From the NCBI RefSeq assembly GCF_019130065.1, contig NZ_JAHSPG010000003.1, positions 434,001-498,000 on the forward strand: a stretch of 64,000 nucleotides of DNA. Reading direction: 5' to 3'. The notes under the pieces were generated by a model. It saw only the letters and a list, made by a program, of their open reading frames with translations. It was not told the DNA's origin and made no database searches. Position 1 is the first letter of the stretch. Each line of letters opens with the position of its first letter. Below, piece by piece: positions 45,355 through 53,705 of this stretch. A program made the translations under genes and the position numbers. Origin of the DNA: Pinibacter aurantiacus (GTDB lineage Bacteria; Bacteroidota; Bacteroidia; Chitinophagales; Chitinophagaceae).

Positions 45355-46434
45355 CTACATTTTGAACGTTGGGCACCATGACTGTCTCGATTCTTTGTCA
45401 GGGTACAATCCTTTTTTAATAAGGGAAAATTCCACTGCGCCACGTCCGCCATTATATGCTTTCAAACCAGAGGTAGTAGCGTCATAGGTGAAGTTCAGAC
45501 GAAAATCATTGACCTCAAAACCCAGCTGTGGTATAAACGCATCTCCGGGACGATAAAATATGCCTGCGCTCACAATGGTATTACCATCGCCGGACAAATT
45601 ATAATCCATGCTTAATCCTCCCGTAAATTCAGAGGCACTTGCCTGGTTGGTATAATATGCCATGGGATTAAGAATGACCAGGTTGCTTACCTTAAGGCTG
45701 GCGTTCACAAAACCTATATATCTTGCGGAGAGCCTGTTGTCATACACTGAGCTTTCCACAAAAAACCCTTCTTTGGGCCTGTTAATGTGCTGAATTGAAA
45801 AACCGCCGTTCAGGTAAATATTTTGCGTTGGGAAATATGCATAGTTTACTCCTACCTGAACATCCATGTAATTGATGGACGTCGTATTAAACACTACGCT
45901 TGTCGGCATGCCAGATTCAAAGAAACCCGTTGCATCGTTAAACTGATCGGGGAAGGTGAGCTTGGTAGGATCAATTCTTTTCTGAGCCCAGCCGAGGTTA
46001 AATCCAGCGGTAAGCAAACTCGATAAACCAAGCATTTGATGATAAGCCAGCGATCCGTAAACTTTTGTAGAGGTAAGATTGCCGCTGCCTGCCTGATCGC
46101 GAAGAATCACACCACCCACGCCGAGCCAGCCATTATCAAATCTGTCGCGCATTATCTGTGCATCTCCCCAGATACTCATTGTTTTGTATGGAGAAGAAAG
46201 AACATTCATGTATTGGCTACGGTAGTTAGCACCCAGGCGATAATCCGCATCCGGTATAAATCCAGTATTTGCAGGATTCACCAGCAACGGCGAGGCGTAC
46301 CATTGAGAGTAATGAAGATCCTGTGCCTGAATATTTTTTGTCACCAAAAACATTACAGGGCATAGAAGCAACAACATTTTCACCATCACCTGGCTCGCTC
46401 TAACGCTTGAACTGTTTAATGCATCTATTTTCAT
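45355..46434 (-). CDS. PorP/SprF family type IX secretion membrane protein (second copy)
   Basis: About 359 residues from the ATG at 46434. The signal peptide core is MVKMLLLLCPVMFLVTKNIQAQ, so the ATG at 46386 may be the true start; ATGs at 46434 and 46455 add polar residues. After it comes DLHYSQWYASPLLVNPANTGFI, the family hallmark, and the C-terminus GRGAVEFSLI...CPTFKM. It sits between two type B T9SS proteins on the same strand and is their likely export or anchoring partner, as in the cluster at 9-20 kb. Confidence 0.92.
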   Translation of the reverse strand: MKIDALNSSSVRASQVMVKMLLLLCPVMFLVTKNIQAQDLHYSQWYASPLLVNPANTGFIPDADYRLGANYRSQYMNVLSSPYKTMSIWGDAQIMRDRFDNGWLGVGGVILRDQAGSGNLTSTKVYGSLAYHQMLGLSSLLTAGFNLGWAQKRIDPTKLTFPDQFNDATGFFESGMPTSVVFNTTSINYMDVQVGVNYAYFPTQNIYLNGGFSIQHINRPKEGFFVESSVYDNRLSARYIGFVNASLKVSNLVILNPMAYYTNQASASEFTGGLSMDYNLSGDGNTIVSAGIFYRPGDAFIPQLGFEVNDFRLNFTYDATTSGLKAYNGGRGAVEFSLIKKGLYPDKESRQSWCPTFKM

Positions 46435-46485
46435 GGGTCTATTTTTTTCGATCATTCTTCAAATCTTTTCAACATTTATGATTGT

Positions 46486-46612
46486 CGAATTAATAATTAA
46501 TAATTAACAATTAATAGAAGCGACTTTAAGTATTTTCAACTCTCCACCGTCTTGAAGATGCATTTTGTCAGCGATTTACACTATTAATTCTTAATTATTA
46601 ATTATTAATTCG
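46486..46612. repeat. Long AT-rich palindrome, family C
   Basis: Arms of 32 bases (46486-46517 and 46581-46612) that match at 31 positions, built from AATTAATAATTAATAATTAA, around a 63-base centre. The right end is 3 bases from the stop codon of the next gene. Other copies: 59515-59651 and 61835-61968. Confidence 0.95.
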
Positions 46613-46615
46613 CTT

Positions 46616-49600
46616 TTATCTAATCAACGTAATATCCCCCTTCCTGCTCAGCTTTTCACCGTCTACAAATTCTACTTCCAGTGTATAGCCATATACATCC
46701 ATCGGTTGTACTACACCGTTAAATCTTCCATCCCAGCCTCTCCTCCTGTCATTGGTTTCAAAAACCTTTTGTCCCCAGCGGTTATAAATAACCCACTTCA
46801 TGGTGTTGATACCAAAACCGTGCACATATATCGTGCTGGCAGAGGTTGGTCCTAACGGCGTAAACGCATTCGGCACATCCAATTTAGGAACAACTATTGC
46901 CTGGATATTGTTGCAAACAGTATCGTGACAGCCAAAGGCATTTACTGCGTCCAAACATGCTTCGAAAGTGCCGGAAATGTTGTACTGGTGATCGATGTCA
47001 TTACGGCTGCTTGTGATCAGCGAATCTCCGTCACCAAATCTCCATGCAAACTGAATCGCATCGGTAGATGAATTGTTGGTAAATGTTGTTGGCCTGTTTT
47101 CGGCCGGCGTTACAGGCGCAAATGTATATGCGGCTGTAGGGCTCGTATGCACGGTGATGGTGAATGTTGTATCATGCACTTTGTTACAAGTGTTTTCATC
47201 ATACGCAGTCAACTTCACTGTATAAACATTTGGTCCCGGAGGATAGGTGTGTGACGGATTTATATCGTGTGAAATAGCTGAACCATCACCAAAATCCCAA
47301 TCAAATGTATCTCCACCTAAAGATGTATTGTGGAAGGCTGCAGTGTATGGTGCGCAACCTTCTGCCGGTGTTTCAAACTGCGCCCTCACCAACGGCGACA
47401 CACGTAAAGACTCTGTCAGAGAATCGGGCGAATTACAATAACCGGTGTCTGCAAGTATCAATGTTACATTGTAAGTTCCCGGTGCAGCGTATGAGTGCGT
47501 TTGAGGAGCAGTGCCGGTTGGTATTCGTGTACCGTCACCAAAATCCCAGATGAAAGACGTATTGGTAAATGGTTTACCGCTAATAACAGTTGATTTGTTG
47601 TTAAACTGATAATCGAGTGCTTCACAAGGTTGCAATTTTTGAAAATCAAATGCGAAGTTCACCCGGTCATCTCCTACCCGAACGATTGTGTACGCAGTGT
47701 CGCGGATGTTACAACTGCTGGAATCTATACCGATCAGCATAACCCTGTAGCTGCCAACATTTTGATAAGTATGCGTTACATCAAAGTTGGTTGTAGAGAG
47801 TTGAGGACTGCCATCACCAAAATCCCATACATAACTAACGGCATTTAGTACTGTGTCTTTAAATTCAAATTCTGCAGGGGCACATCCTTTGCTTCTTACT
47901 TTGCCGGCCACAAATGATTTTACACCACTACCCACACCTGCGTAGTTGAATACAATTTTTACTGCAGCCAAATTACATTCTGCACCACTGCCGGTTCCAT
48001 TTGCTCCGCTCCATTTGTTTGAACAACACACCGCACCGGCTGTTATCGGAAACTGAGGTCTTGGTGCAGTGGCAGAGGATAAACAGTTTGCGCACATAGC
48101 CTGGTAAATCACGCCATTCTGGTCAAAGCGACTGGTACCACCATCCACGTGCTCAGGACCGCCACTGTTTTGGCCAAAGAATGTTCCATATAATTGAGCG
48201 GATGCATCTCTTTTTATTACGATAAAATAAAAATCTGCATTATCGGGCGCATCGCTTTTTATGGCATCCGGTGTTACACTCATGCCACGAACACCTTGCA
48301 TATTAAAGCTTCCATATGCTTTACCCCAACCGGAGATATACATGTTTTCGCAACGATCCACAAGGAAGGCCACCGGCGACATATTGGGTGCACTCAGAGA
48401 CGTTCCGAATTTCGTTCTGAAAACCCAGTCAGATAAATCTTCTTTTAGCTTTCCTACAAATTGACAGCCATTCTGAGACCACGCAGCATTGATCGGCTGC
48501 CAATCACCGGTGGTAATGCCCATTACGTAAGGAAAATTATCGCGATCGAATTGTATACCATAGACTACATCTGTTTTTGATGTGCCGAGATATGTTAATT
48601 TTTTCAGTGTAGCCCCATCATTGGAAAACGCTGCAACAAACCCATCACTTTCGCCTCCGCTATAAGTGCCTTGTACAACTCCGCTTGTTACTGCAAGGTT
48701 GGTACTATTGGTACCACCGGCAACGTAAACGTCTTGTGATTTTTGATCCAATGCCAGAACAAAAGCGGCGTCGTCTCCATTTCCGCCAATGTATGAACTA
48801 TACAAAAGTTGTGTAAATGCCGCATTTACTTTTATGAAAACACCATCCTGTTTACCACCAGGAGCCGACTGCACTGCATTAGATGTGGTTGGAAAATTTG
48901 TTGATTGTGTGCAGGAAGCGAGATAGATGTTTCCGCTTCTGTCAAGGATCACTTCGCTTCTTGCATCATCTCCGTAAAAGTTAATAAGGCTCTGGTTGCG
49001 TGTAATGCTGCTATGGCTATCTCCTATGTTGCGTCCGTCATCGCCGGAACCGCCAATCACCAGAGAGCCCATTAATGTCGTGCCGTTTGCGCTGATCTTT
49101 GTGAGAACAATGTTCCAATCGCCGTCACCACCATTTACCTGGCGAATGGTGGAAGGATAATCCTTAGAGGTGGTTCTTCCTGCAATCACTAAATTTCCAT
49201 CACCATCGGCAAACATACTATGCGGCTGCTCTTTTCCAGTCCCTCCTATATATGTTCCAAACATGCGTTGTGTTCCAGATGGGTTGAAACGCATGATGCC
49301 CATGTTAAACATTTCCTGCCCTCTTCCTGAATAGGTGCTTTGGAAAGCGCCTGCGGTTGTAACAAAGCCATTGGCAAATACGATACCACCTGCATAGAAA
49401 GAACCATCGCCACCGTAAGTTGCCGTATAGCCCCAGTTGTCTGCGCGGCTACCGGTGAAGCTTGCAAATATCAAAGCAGGATCTATGATCAATGCTTCAC
49501 TGCTCTGAAAACTTTTTAGTTTGAATGTTACATTATTGCCATTGATCACATATTTACAATCGACCTTTACCCTTGTTCCGTTTTGAAACTGGTAAGTGTA

Positions 49601-50266
49601 AGGAGCCAGTTCTGTAACATCACCTACGGATGTTTTTATAACAAGTTCATTGTTTTTGGTGATGCTTAATTTATCTGCTCCGCGAAACTGCATTACAATT
49701 TTGGAAGGATCGCCACCAGGATTTACAATGAATTCATATTTCGCCAACCCGTCGTTGGTGAAATAACGTACATCGATATTCGGATAAATATTTTTGTACA
49801 AAACAGACTGATAAACTTTAACGCCACCTGCCCATTTTGATTTATCATTTCCAATAAAATAGTTGTAGTAAGTGTCCTGTGGTTTCTCTCCCACTATCTC
49901 CACGTTTTCGTTGGCGCCTACAAAATCCATGAAGTACATGTGAGAGTGGAGGATGTGTTGGGTGTTATCATCTGCTGAGCCAGACTGCGAACCATCCGGG
50001 CGAATAGGGCGAGCGTGTAAGGTGTCTGCCGGATTATATTTTACGTGGCCCAAACTTTCCATATCCTGTGTATTGCGTTGCAATACGGCGATACCATTTT
50101 TCCGGAGAAAAAAAGCGCCTGAACCAAAATCTGCCTGAAACTGAACTTGTTTATCCCACTGTCCTTTATTTTCAACAAACTCGAGGCTATTAAAATTACC
50201 ACCCGATTGCGCCAGCAATTGCAGGCTGCTTACCAGGAGGCATAATATGATAGTTGTAGTTTTCAT
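46616..50266 (-). CDS. DUF7948/SBBP-repeat protein with PKD domains and T9SS type B C-terminus
   Basis: A 1216-residue exported protein (ATG at 50266, signal peptide ending LQLLAQ). N-terminal DUF7948-type domain (FVENKGQWDKQVQFQADFGSGAFFL...), a central beta-propeller-like region of SBBP repeats (for example YSSYIGGNGDDAAFVLAL and DGFVAAFSNDG), then PKD repeats (WDFGDGSP, WDFGDGTR, WDFGDGSA, WRFGDGDS) and a type B sorting domain (VPNAFTPLGP...KGDITLIR). A surface or released protein; function unknown, adhesion or matrix role likely. It starts 25 bases after recG, so it may be transcribed with it. Confidence 0.9.
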   Translation of the reverse strand: MKTTTIILCLLVSSLQLLAQSGGNFNSLEFVENKGQWDKQVQFQADFGSGAFFLRKNGIAVLQRNTQDMESLGHVKYNPADTLHARPIRPDGSQSGSADDNTQHILHSHMYFMDFVGANENVEIVGEKPQDTYYNYFIGNDKSKWAGGVKVYQSVLYKNIYPNIDVRYFTNDGLAKYEFIVNPGGDPSKIVMQFRGADKLSITKNNELVIKTSVGDVTELAPYTYQFQNGTRVKVDCKYVINGNNVTFKLKSFQSSEALIIDPALIFASFTGSRADNWGYTATYGGDGSFYAGGIVFANGFVTTAGAFQSTYSGRGQEMFNMGIMRFNPSGTQRMFGTYIGGTGKEQPHSMFADGDGNLVIAGRTTSKDYPSTIRQVNGGDGDWNIVLTKISANGTTLMGSLVIGGSGDDGRNIGDSHSSITRNQSLINFYGDDARSEVILDRSGNIYLASCTQSTNFPTTSNAVQSAPGGKQDGVFIKVNAAFTQLLYSSYIGGNGDDAAFVLALDQKSQDVYVAGGTNSTNLAVTSGVVQGTYSGGESDGFVAAFSNDGATLKKLTYLGTSKTDVVYGIQFDRDNFPYVMGITTGDWQPINAAWSQNGCQFVGKLKEDLSDWVFRTKFGTSLSAPNMSPVAFLVDRCENMYISGWGKAYGSFNMQGVRGMSVTPDAIKSDAPDNADFYFIVIKRDASAQLYGTFFGQNSGGPEHVDGGTSRFDQNGVIYQAMCANCLSSATAPRPQFPITAGAVCCSNKWSGANGTGSGAECNLAAVKIVFNYAGVGSGVKSFVAGKVRSKGCAPAEFEFKDTVLNAVSYVWDFGDGSPQLSTTNFDVTHTYQNVGSYRVMLIGIDSSSCNIRDTAYTIVRVGDDRVNFAFDFQKLQPCEALDYQFNNKSTVISGKPFTNTSFIWDFGDGTRIPTGTAPQTHSYAAPGTYNVTLILADTGYCNSPDSLTESLRVSPLVRAQFETPAEGCAPYTAAFHNTSLGGDTFDWDFGDGSAISHDINPSHTYPPGPNVYTVKLTAYDENTCNKVHDTTFTITVHTSPTAAYTFAPVTPAENRPTTFTNNSSTDAIQFAWRFGDGDSLITSSRNDIDHQYNISGTFEACLDAVNAFGCHDTVCNNIQAIVVPKLDVPNAFTPLGPTSASTIYVHGFGINTMKWVIYNRWGQKVFETNDRRRGWDGRFNGVVQPMDVYGYTLEVEFVDGEKLSRKGDITLIR

Positions 50267-50291
50267 CAAGTTGTCTAGCTTTATTTCTAAT

Positions 50292-52403
50292 TTACGAAAT
50301 TTTGCTCCAAGCCGTTTTTCCTTTTTGCGCTTGCAAAAAGTGTTTTAATCTTTCATTCGCTTTCTCTGAAAGGTCCGGATCTGCCTCCAATATCTGTTGG
50401 GCCATTTGCTTTGCAGCATCCAGCCACTGTTTATCTTGTAACAAACTCGCCAGTTTAAAATTCAGCATCCCACTTTGCCTTGTACCTTCAATATCTCCCG
50501 GCCCGCGCAATTCCATGTCTTTTTCGGCAATTTTAAATCCATCGTTCGTTGCGGTCATTATTTTCAATCGTTCTTTCGCCTCGCTGGAAAGTTTATTGCC
50601 CGTTAGTAAGATACAATAACTTTTATCACTTCCCCGTCCTACTCTTCCGCGCAACTGATGCAATTGTGACAAACCAAATTTCTCAGAGCTCTCGATTACC
50701 ATTACGCTTGCATTCGGCACATTTACGCCTACTTCAATAACCGTAGTTGATACCATTATTTGAGTGTCGCGTGTAATGAAACGTTGCATGTTGGTATCCT
50801 TTTGCTCAGCTGGCTGCCGTCCATGCACCATGCTGATCCAATACTTTGGCTCGGGAAAAAATGCTTTTACATTTTCATACCCGCGCATAAGGTTTTCATA
50901 GTTGATTTTTTCTGATTCTTCGATCAAAGGAAAGATTATATACGCCTGCCTGCCTTTGGCAATTTCCTGTTTCATGAAGTCCATTACAGAACCCCTTGCC
51001 TGTTCAAAACGATGAACTGTGGTTACAGGTTGCCTGCCGGGTGGCAATTCATCAATTACACTGTAGTCAAGATCTCCGTAAGCAGTCATGGCGAGGGTAC
51101 GGGGAATAGGTGTTGCAGTCATAACAAGAACATGGGGTGGTATGTTCGCTTTTCGCCATAATTTTGACCGCTGCTCTACTCCAAAACGATGCTGTTCGTC
51201 AATTATTGCAAGACCGATATTTTTAAATTTTACCGGGTCCTCCAACAAGGCATGTGTGCCGATAATAAGGTTAAGCTCTCCGCTTTCCAGCGCAGCCAAA
51301 ACCTCCCTTCTTTCCTTCGCTTTTGTAGAACCGGTAAGCAACCTCACCGTTACCGGCAAGTCCTTTACCAACTCGCTGATTCCCGCAAAATGTTGATTGG
51401 CTAATATCTCCGTGGGTGCCATCATGCAACTCTGAAATCCATTGTCCACTGCCAGCAACATGCTCAGCAATGCCACAATGGTTTTTCCGCTACCCACATC
51501 TCCCTGCAAAAGCCTGTTCATTTGTCTGCCATGCGCCGTGTCCTGTCTTATTTCTCTCAACACTCTTTTTTGCGCCCCGGTAAGTTCAAAAGGCAAACAG
51601 GTTTTGTAAAATGAATTGAATAATTCGCCTACTTGTTTAAAAACCACGCCATGCGAAAAACGGTGACGTTCAGATTTGATAAGATTCAATCTTAACTGAG
51701 CCATGAAAAGCTCTTCAAATTTGAGCCTGTTAAGCGCATCCTGATAGGCGTTAAAGTTCGCTGGAAAATGGATATCGTTGTACGCTTTGTACCTGGAAAT
51801 TAAGTTAAGTGATTGCAAAATTTTATCAGGCAGATTTTCCGGTATATCAGCGGGCGTTAAAGCTGTTAAAAGGCCCCAGGTTAATTTACCAATTTGCCTG
51901 CCGCCGAGCTGCTTTTGCTTTAATTTTTCCGTTGTTGGGTAAACAGGCTCCAAAAAACTTTTTCCTTCAGATTTTTCGGGGCTGAAAGCTTCTATTTCGG
52001 GGTGCGTTATTTGCGGATAGCCGCTAAAAAAACTGGCTTTTCCATATACAAGATACTCCTTCCCAATCTCAAGCGATTTTTGTACCCAGTTAATTCCCTG
52101 GAACCAAACAAGTTCCATCGTGCCAGAGCTGTCTCTTAGTTCTCCGACCAGTCTTTTTCCCCTGTTTTCGCCAAGCACCTGGAGACTCACGAGCCGGCCC
52201 GCAACCTGTACCTGGTCCGTTTGGGGTGTGATTTCCCTGATCAGCTGAACCTGCGTTTTATCCACATGCCTGAACGGAAAATGCTCCAGCAGGTCTTTAA
52301 AAGTAAAAATATTAAGTTCCTTCTTCAGAATGTCTGCCCGCAAAGGACCTACACCTTTCAGGTACTCTATCGGATTAGATAATATGGACTGTGAAGCGTT
52401 TAT
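50292..52403 (-). CDS. recG: ATP-dependent DNA helicase RecG, apparent ATA start
   Basis: A helicase that remodels stalled forks and branched DNA. An N-terminal wedge/OB region, Walker A GDVGSGKTIVALLSML, the DEQH box IIDEQHRFGVEQR, TATPIPRTLAMTAYGDLD, and the C-terminal QLRGRVGRG. The only ATG/GTG/TTG start (TTG at 52343) would cut off the conserved opening NPIEYLKGVGPLRADIL. That opening is encoded in frame upstream and reads I(ATA)-NASQSILSNPIEYLKGVG, so an ATA at 52401-52403 is the probable initiator, giving 703 residues. It is preceded by a TATTTTTG box 17 bases upstream. The helicase call is certain; the start is inferred. Confidence 0.93.
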   Translation of the reverse strand: MNASQSILSNPIEYLKGVGPLRADILKKELNIFTFKDLLEHFPFRHVDKTQVQLIREITPQTDQVQVAGRLVSLQVLGENRGKRLVGELRDSSGTMELVWFQGINWVQKSLEIGKEYLVYGKASFFSGYPQITHPEIEAFSPEKSEGKSFLEPVYPTTEKLKQKQLGGRQIGKLTWGLLTALTPADIPENLPDKILQSLNLISRYKAYNDIHFPANFNAYQDALNRLKFEELFMAQLRLNLIKSERHRFSHGVVFKQVGELFNSFYKTCLPFELTGAQKRVLREIRQDTAHGRQMNRLLQGDVGSGKTIVALLSMLLAVDNGFQSCMMAPTEILANQHFAGISELVKDLPVTVRLLTGSTKAKERREVLAALESGELNLIIGTHALLEDPVKFKNIGLAIIDEQHRFGVEQRSKLWRKANIPPHVLVMTATPIPRTLAMTAYGDLDYSVIDELPPGRQPVTTVHRFEQARGSVMDFMKQEIAKGRQAYIIFPLIEESEKINYENLMRGYENVKAFFPEPKYWISMVHGRQPAEQKDTNMQRFITRDTQIMVSTTVIEVGVNVPNASVMVIESSEKFGLSQLHQLRGRVGRGSDKSYCILLTGNKLSSEAKERLKIMTATNDGFKIAEKDMELRGPGDIEGTRQSGMLNFKLASLLQDKQWLDAAKQMAQQILEADPDLSEKANERLKHFLQAQKGKTAWSKIS

Positions 52404-52420
52404 ACTAAAGTGTTTATCGA

Positions 52421-52428
52421 CAAAAATA
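52421..52428 (-). promoter_or_regulatory. -7 box TATTTTTG before recG
   Basis: Perfect TAnnTTTG on the minus strand. Its position limits the recG start codon to the stretch below about 52416, consistent with the ATA start. Confidence 0.45.
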
Positions 52429-52433
52429 GGTCA

Positions 52434-52669
52434 AATTGAAAATTGAAAGTTGAAAATTGAAAATGGGAGGGCAGAATGTGGCAATTTGAAAATTTGAAAA
52501 TTTGAAAATGAAGAATGCCTCAGCTCGCTAAACTAAGGATATAACACTTAGCAATTAGTAACACAGAATTAATTTCACAACATACTCGACATCTTACACA
52601 GAGCATTTTCAATTTTCAACTTTCAATTTTCAATTCTCTCTCATTTTCAAATCTTCAAATTTTCAAATT
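52434..52669. repeat. Two interleaved long palindromes (families D' and D)
   Basis: Family D' arms 52434-52465 and 52604-52635 match at all 32 positions. Family D arms 52483-52510 and 52642-52669 match at 27 of 28. The order is D'-D-centre-D'-D, so the two stems cross rather than nest. The element fills the gap between the divergent recG and GT2 promoters. Confidence 0.95.
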
Positions 52670-52675
52670 GTTTGC

Positions 52676-52683
52676 TATCTTGG
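52676..52683 (+). promoter_or_regulatory. Candidate -7 box TATCTTGG before the GT2 gene
   Basis: One base off TAnnTTTG and identical to the box before the UbiA gene (55393-55400). No -33 box at the right spacing. Confidence 0.35.
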
Positions 52684-52700
52684 CTTATCATTAAGCACCT

Positions 52701-53540
52701 ATGCGCCCAATCACCACACCATCATACGTTACCACTCATTACCACGATAAAAATTATTTTTTAGAACATATTGATGAAATAAGAAACGGCATTCGTGGGC
52801 TTGTAAAAGGAGATCAGATTGATGTGAGTGTTGTTATTCCTGCGTACAATGAAGAAGAAAAAATATTGCGCACGCTGGCATCTCTTTCTAAAACACAAAC
52901 CGCTCTTTCTGTTGAGATACTAATTGTCAATAACAATTCTTCTGACAAAACAAAAGAACTTGCTGAACTTGCTGGCGCGACGGTGATTACAGAAACCAAA
53001 CAAGGTGTTCAAAATGCACGTACCGCGGGCCTTCACGCCGCAAAAGGAAAGTTGATCATCAACGCAGATGCGGACACTATCTACACTCCATACTGGGTGG
53101 AACTCATGACCAGCCCTTTGAAGAACGAAAATATTTCGATGGCCTATGGCAAATTTGCTTTCTTCCCCGAAAGCGGCGCACCGAGATTGTTGTATTTTCT
53201 TTACGAAACATCAAGTGATCCTTATAAATGGTGGCTGGCAAAGACAAAGGAAGAAGCCATGTTTGTATACGGTTGCACCTCTTGTTATCGCAAAGAACAA
53301 GCGATCGCCGTGAATGGTTTCGAACATCCACCGGGAACAAATGAAGACGGTTATCTAGGTTATAAACTACGCACAAAGTTTGGCAAATTATACAAAGTCA
53401 CCTCTAACAAAGCCCTCGCATGGACAAGCGACAGAAGATTGATTGAAGGCGGCGGGGTGTTCGCTTCGTTTACGAAACGCTTCAGAAAAGCATTGACGCA
53501 AAAGATAGACACGAGCAATTTAGAAAAGAGTCAATCTTAA
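52701..53540 (+). CDS. Family 2 glycosyltransferase
   Basis: A 279-residue GT-A fold enzyme: VSVVIPAYNEEEKILRTLASL at residues about 35-60, the nucleotide-binding NNNSSDKTKELAEL, and metal-binding NADADTIY. No C-terminal membrane helices; it is probably peripheral. Sugar donor and acceptor unknown. It stands beside a multi-membrane glycosyltransferase-like gene and the polyprenyl-phosphate-pentose genes, so a role in the same glycan is plausible but not shown. Confidence 0.9.
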   Translation: MRPITTPSYVTTHYHDKNYFLEHIDEIRNGIRGLVKGDQIDVSVVIPAYNEEEKILRTLASLSKTQTALSVEILIVNNNSSDKTKELAELAGATVITETKQGVQNARTAGLHAAKGKLIINADADTIYTPYWVELMTSPLKNENISMAYGKFAFFPESGAPRLLYFLYETSSDPYKWWLAKTKEEAMFVYGCTSCYRKEQAIAVNGFEHPPGTNEDGYLGYKLRTKFGKLYKVTSNKALAWTSDRRLIEGGGVFASFTKRFRKALTQKIDTSNLEKSQS

Positions 53541-53705
53541 TACTGTTGGCACTTAATGAATGTCGGCGCGGGTATGCAGCCTGGCTCCCGTGCCGATGCG
53601 TATCTGTGCCTGCTACTTCGCGTATCGCACACTGTTGGCACAGATACGCTCTACTGCACAGGCTAGGCTGCATATCCCCGCCAACAGCGTGCGGGCAGGC
53701 ATTCC
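53541..53705. repeat. Nested palindrome between GT2 and the membrane protein gene
   Basis: Inner perfect 13-base arms GCGTATCTGTGCC (53598-53610) and complement (53637-53649), outer imperfect arms GCGGGTATGCAGCC / GGCTGCATATCCCCGC (about 53568-53583 and 53668-53683). GC-rich, unlike other elements in the window. Small open frames here are not coding. Confidence 0.75.

Noticed and set aside
52341-52343. TTG as start of recG
   Set aside because: It would remove the conserved NPIEYLKGVGPL opening that is present in frame upstream.
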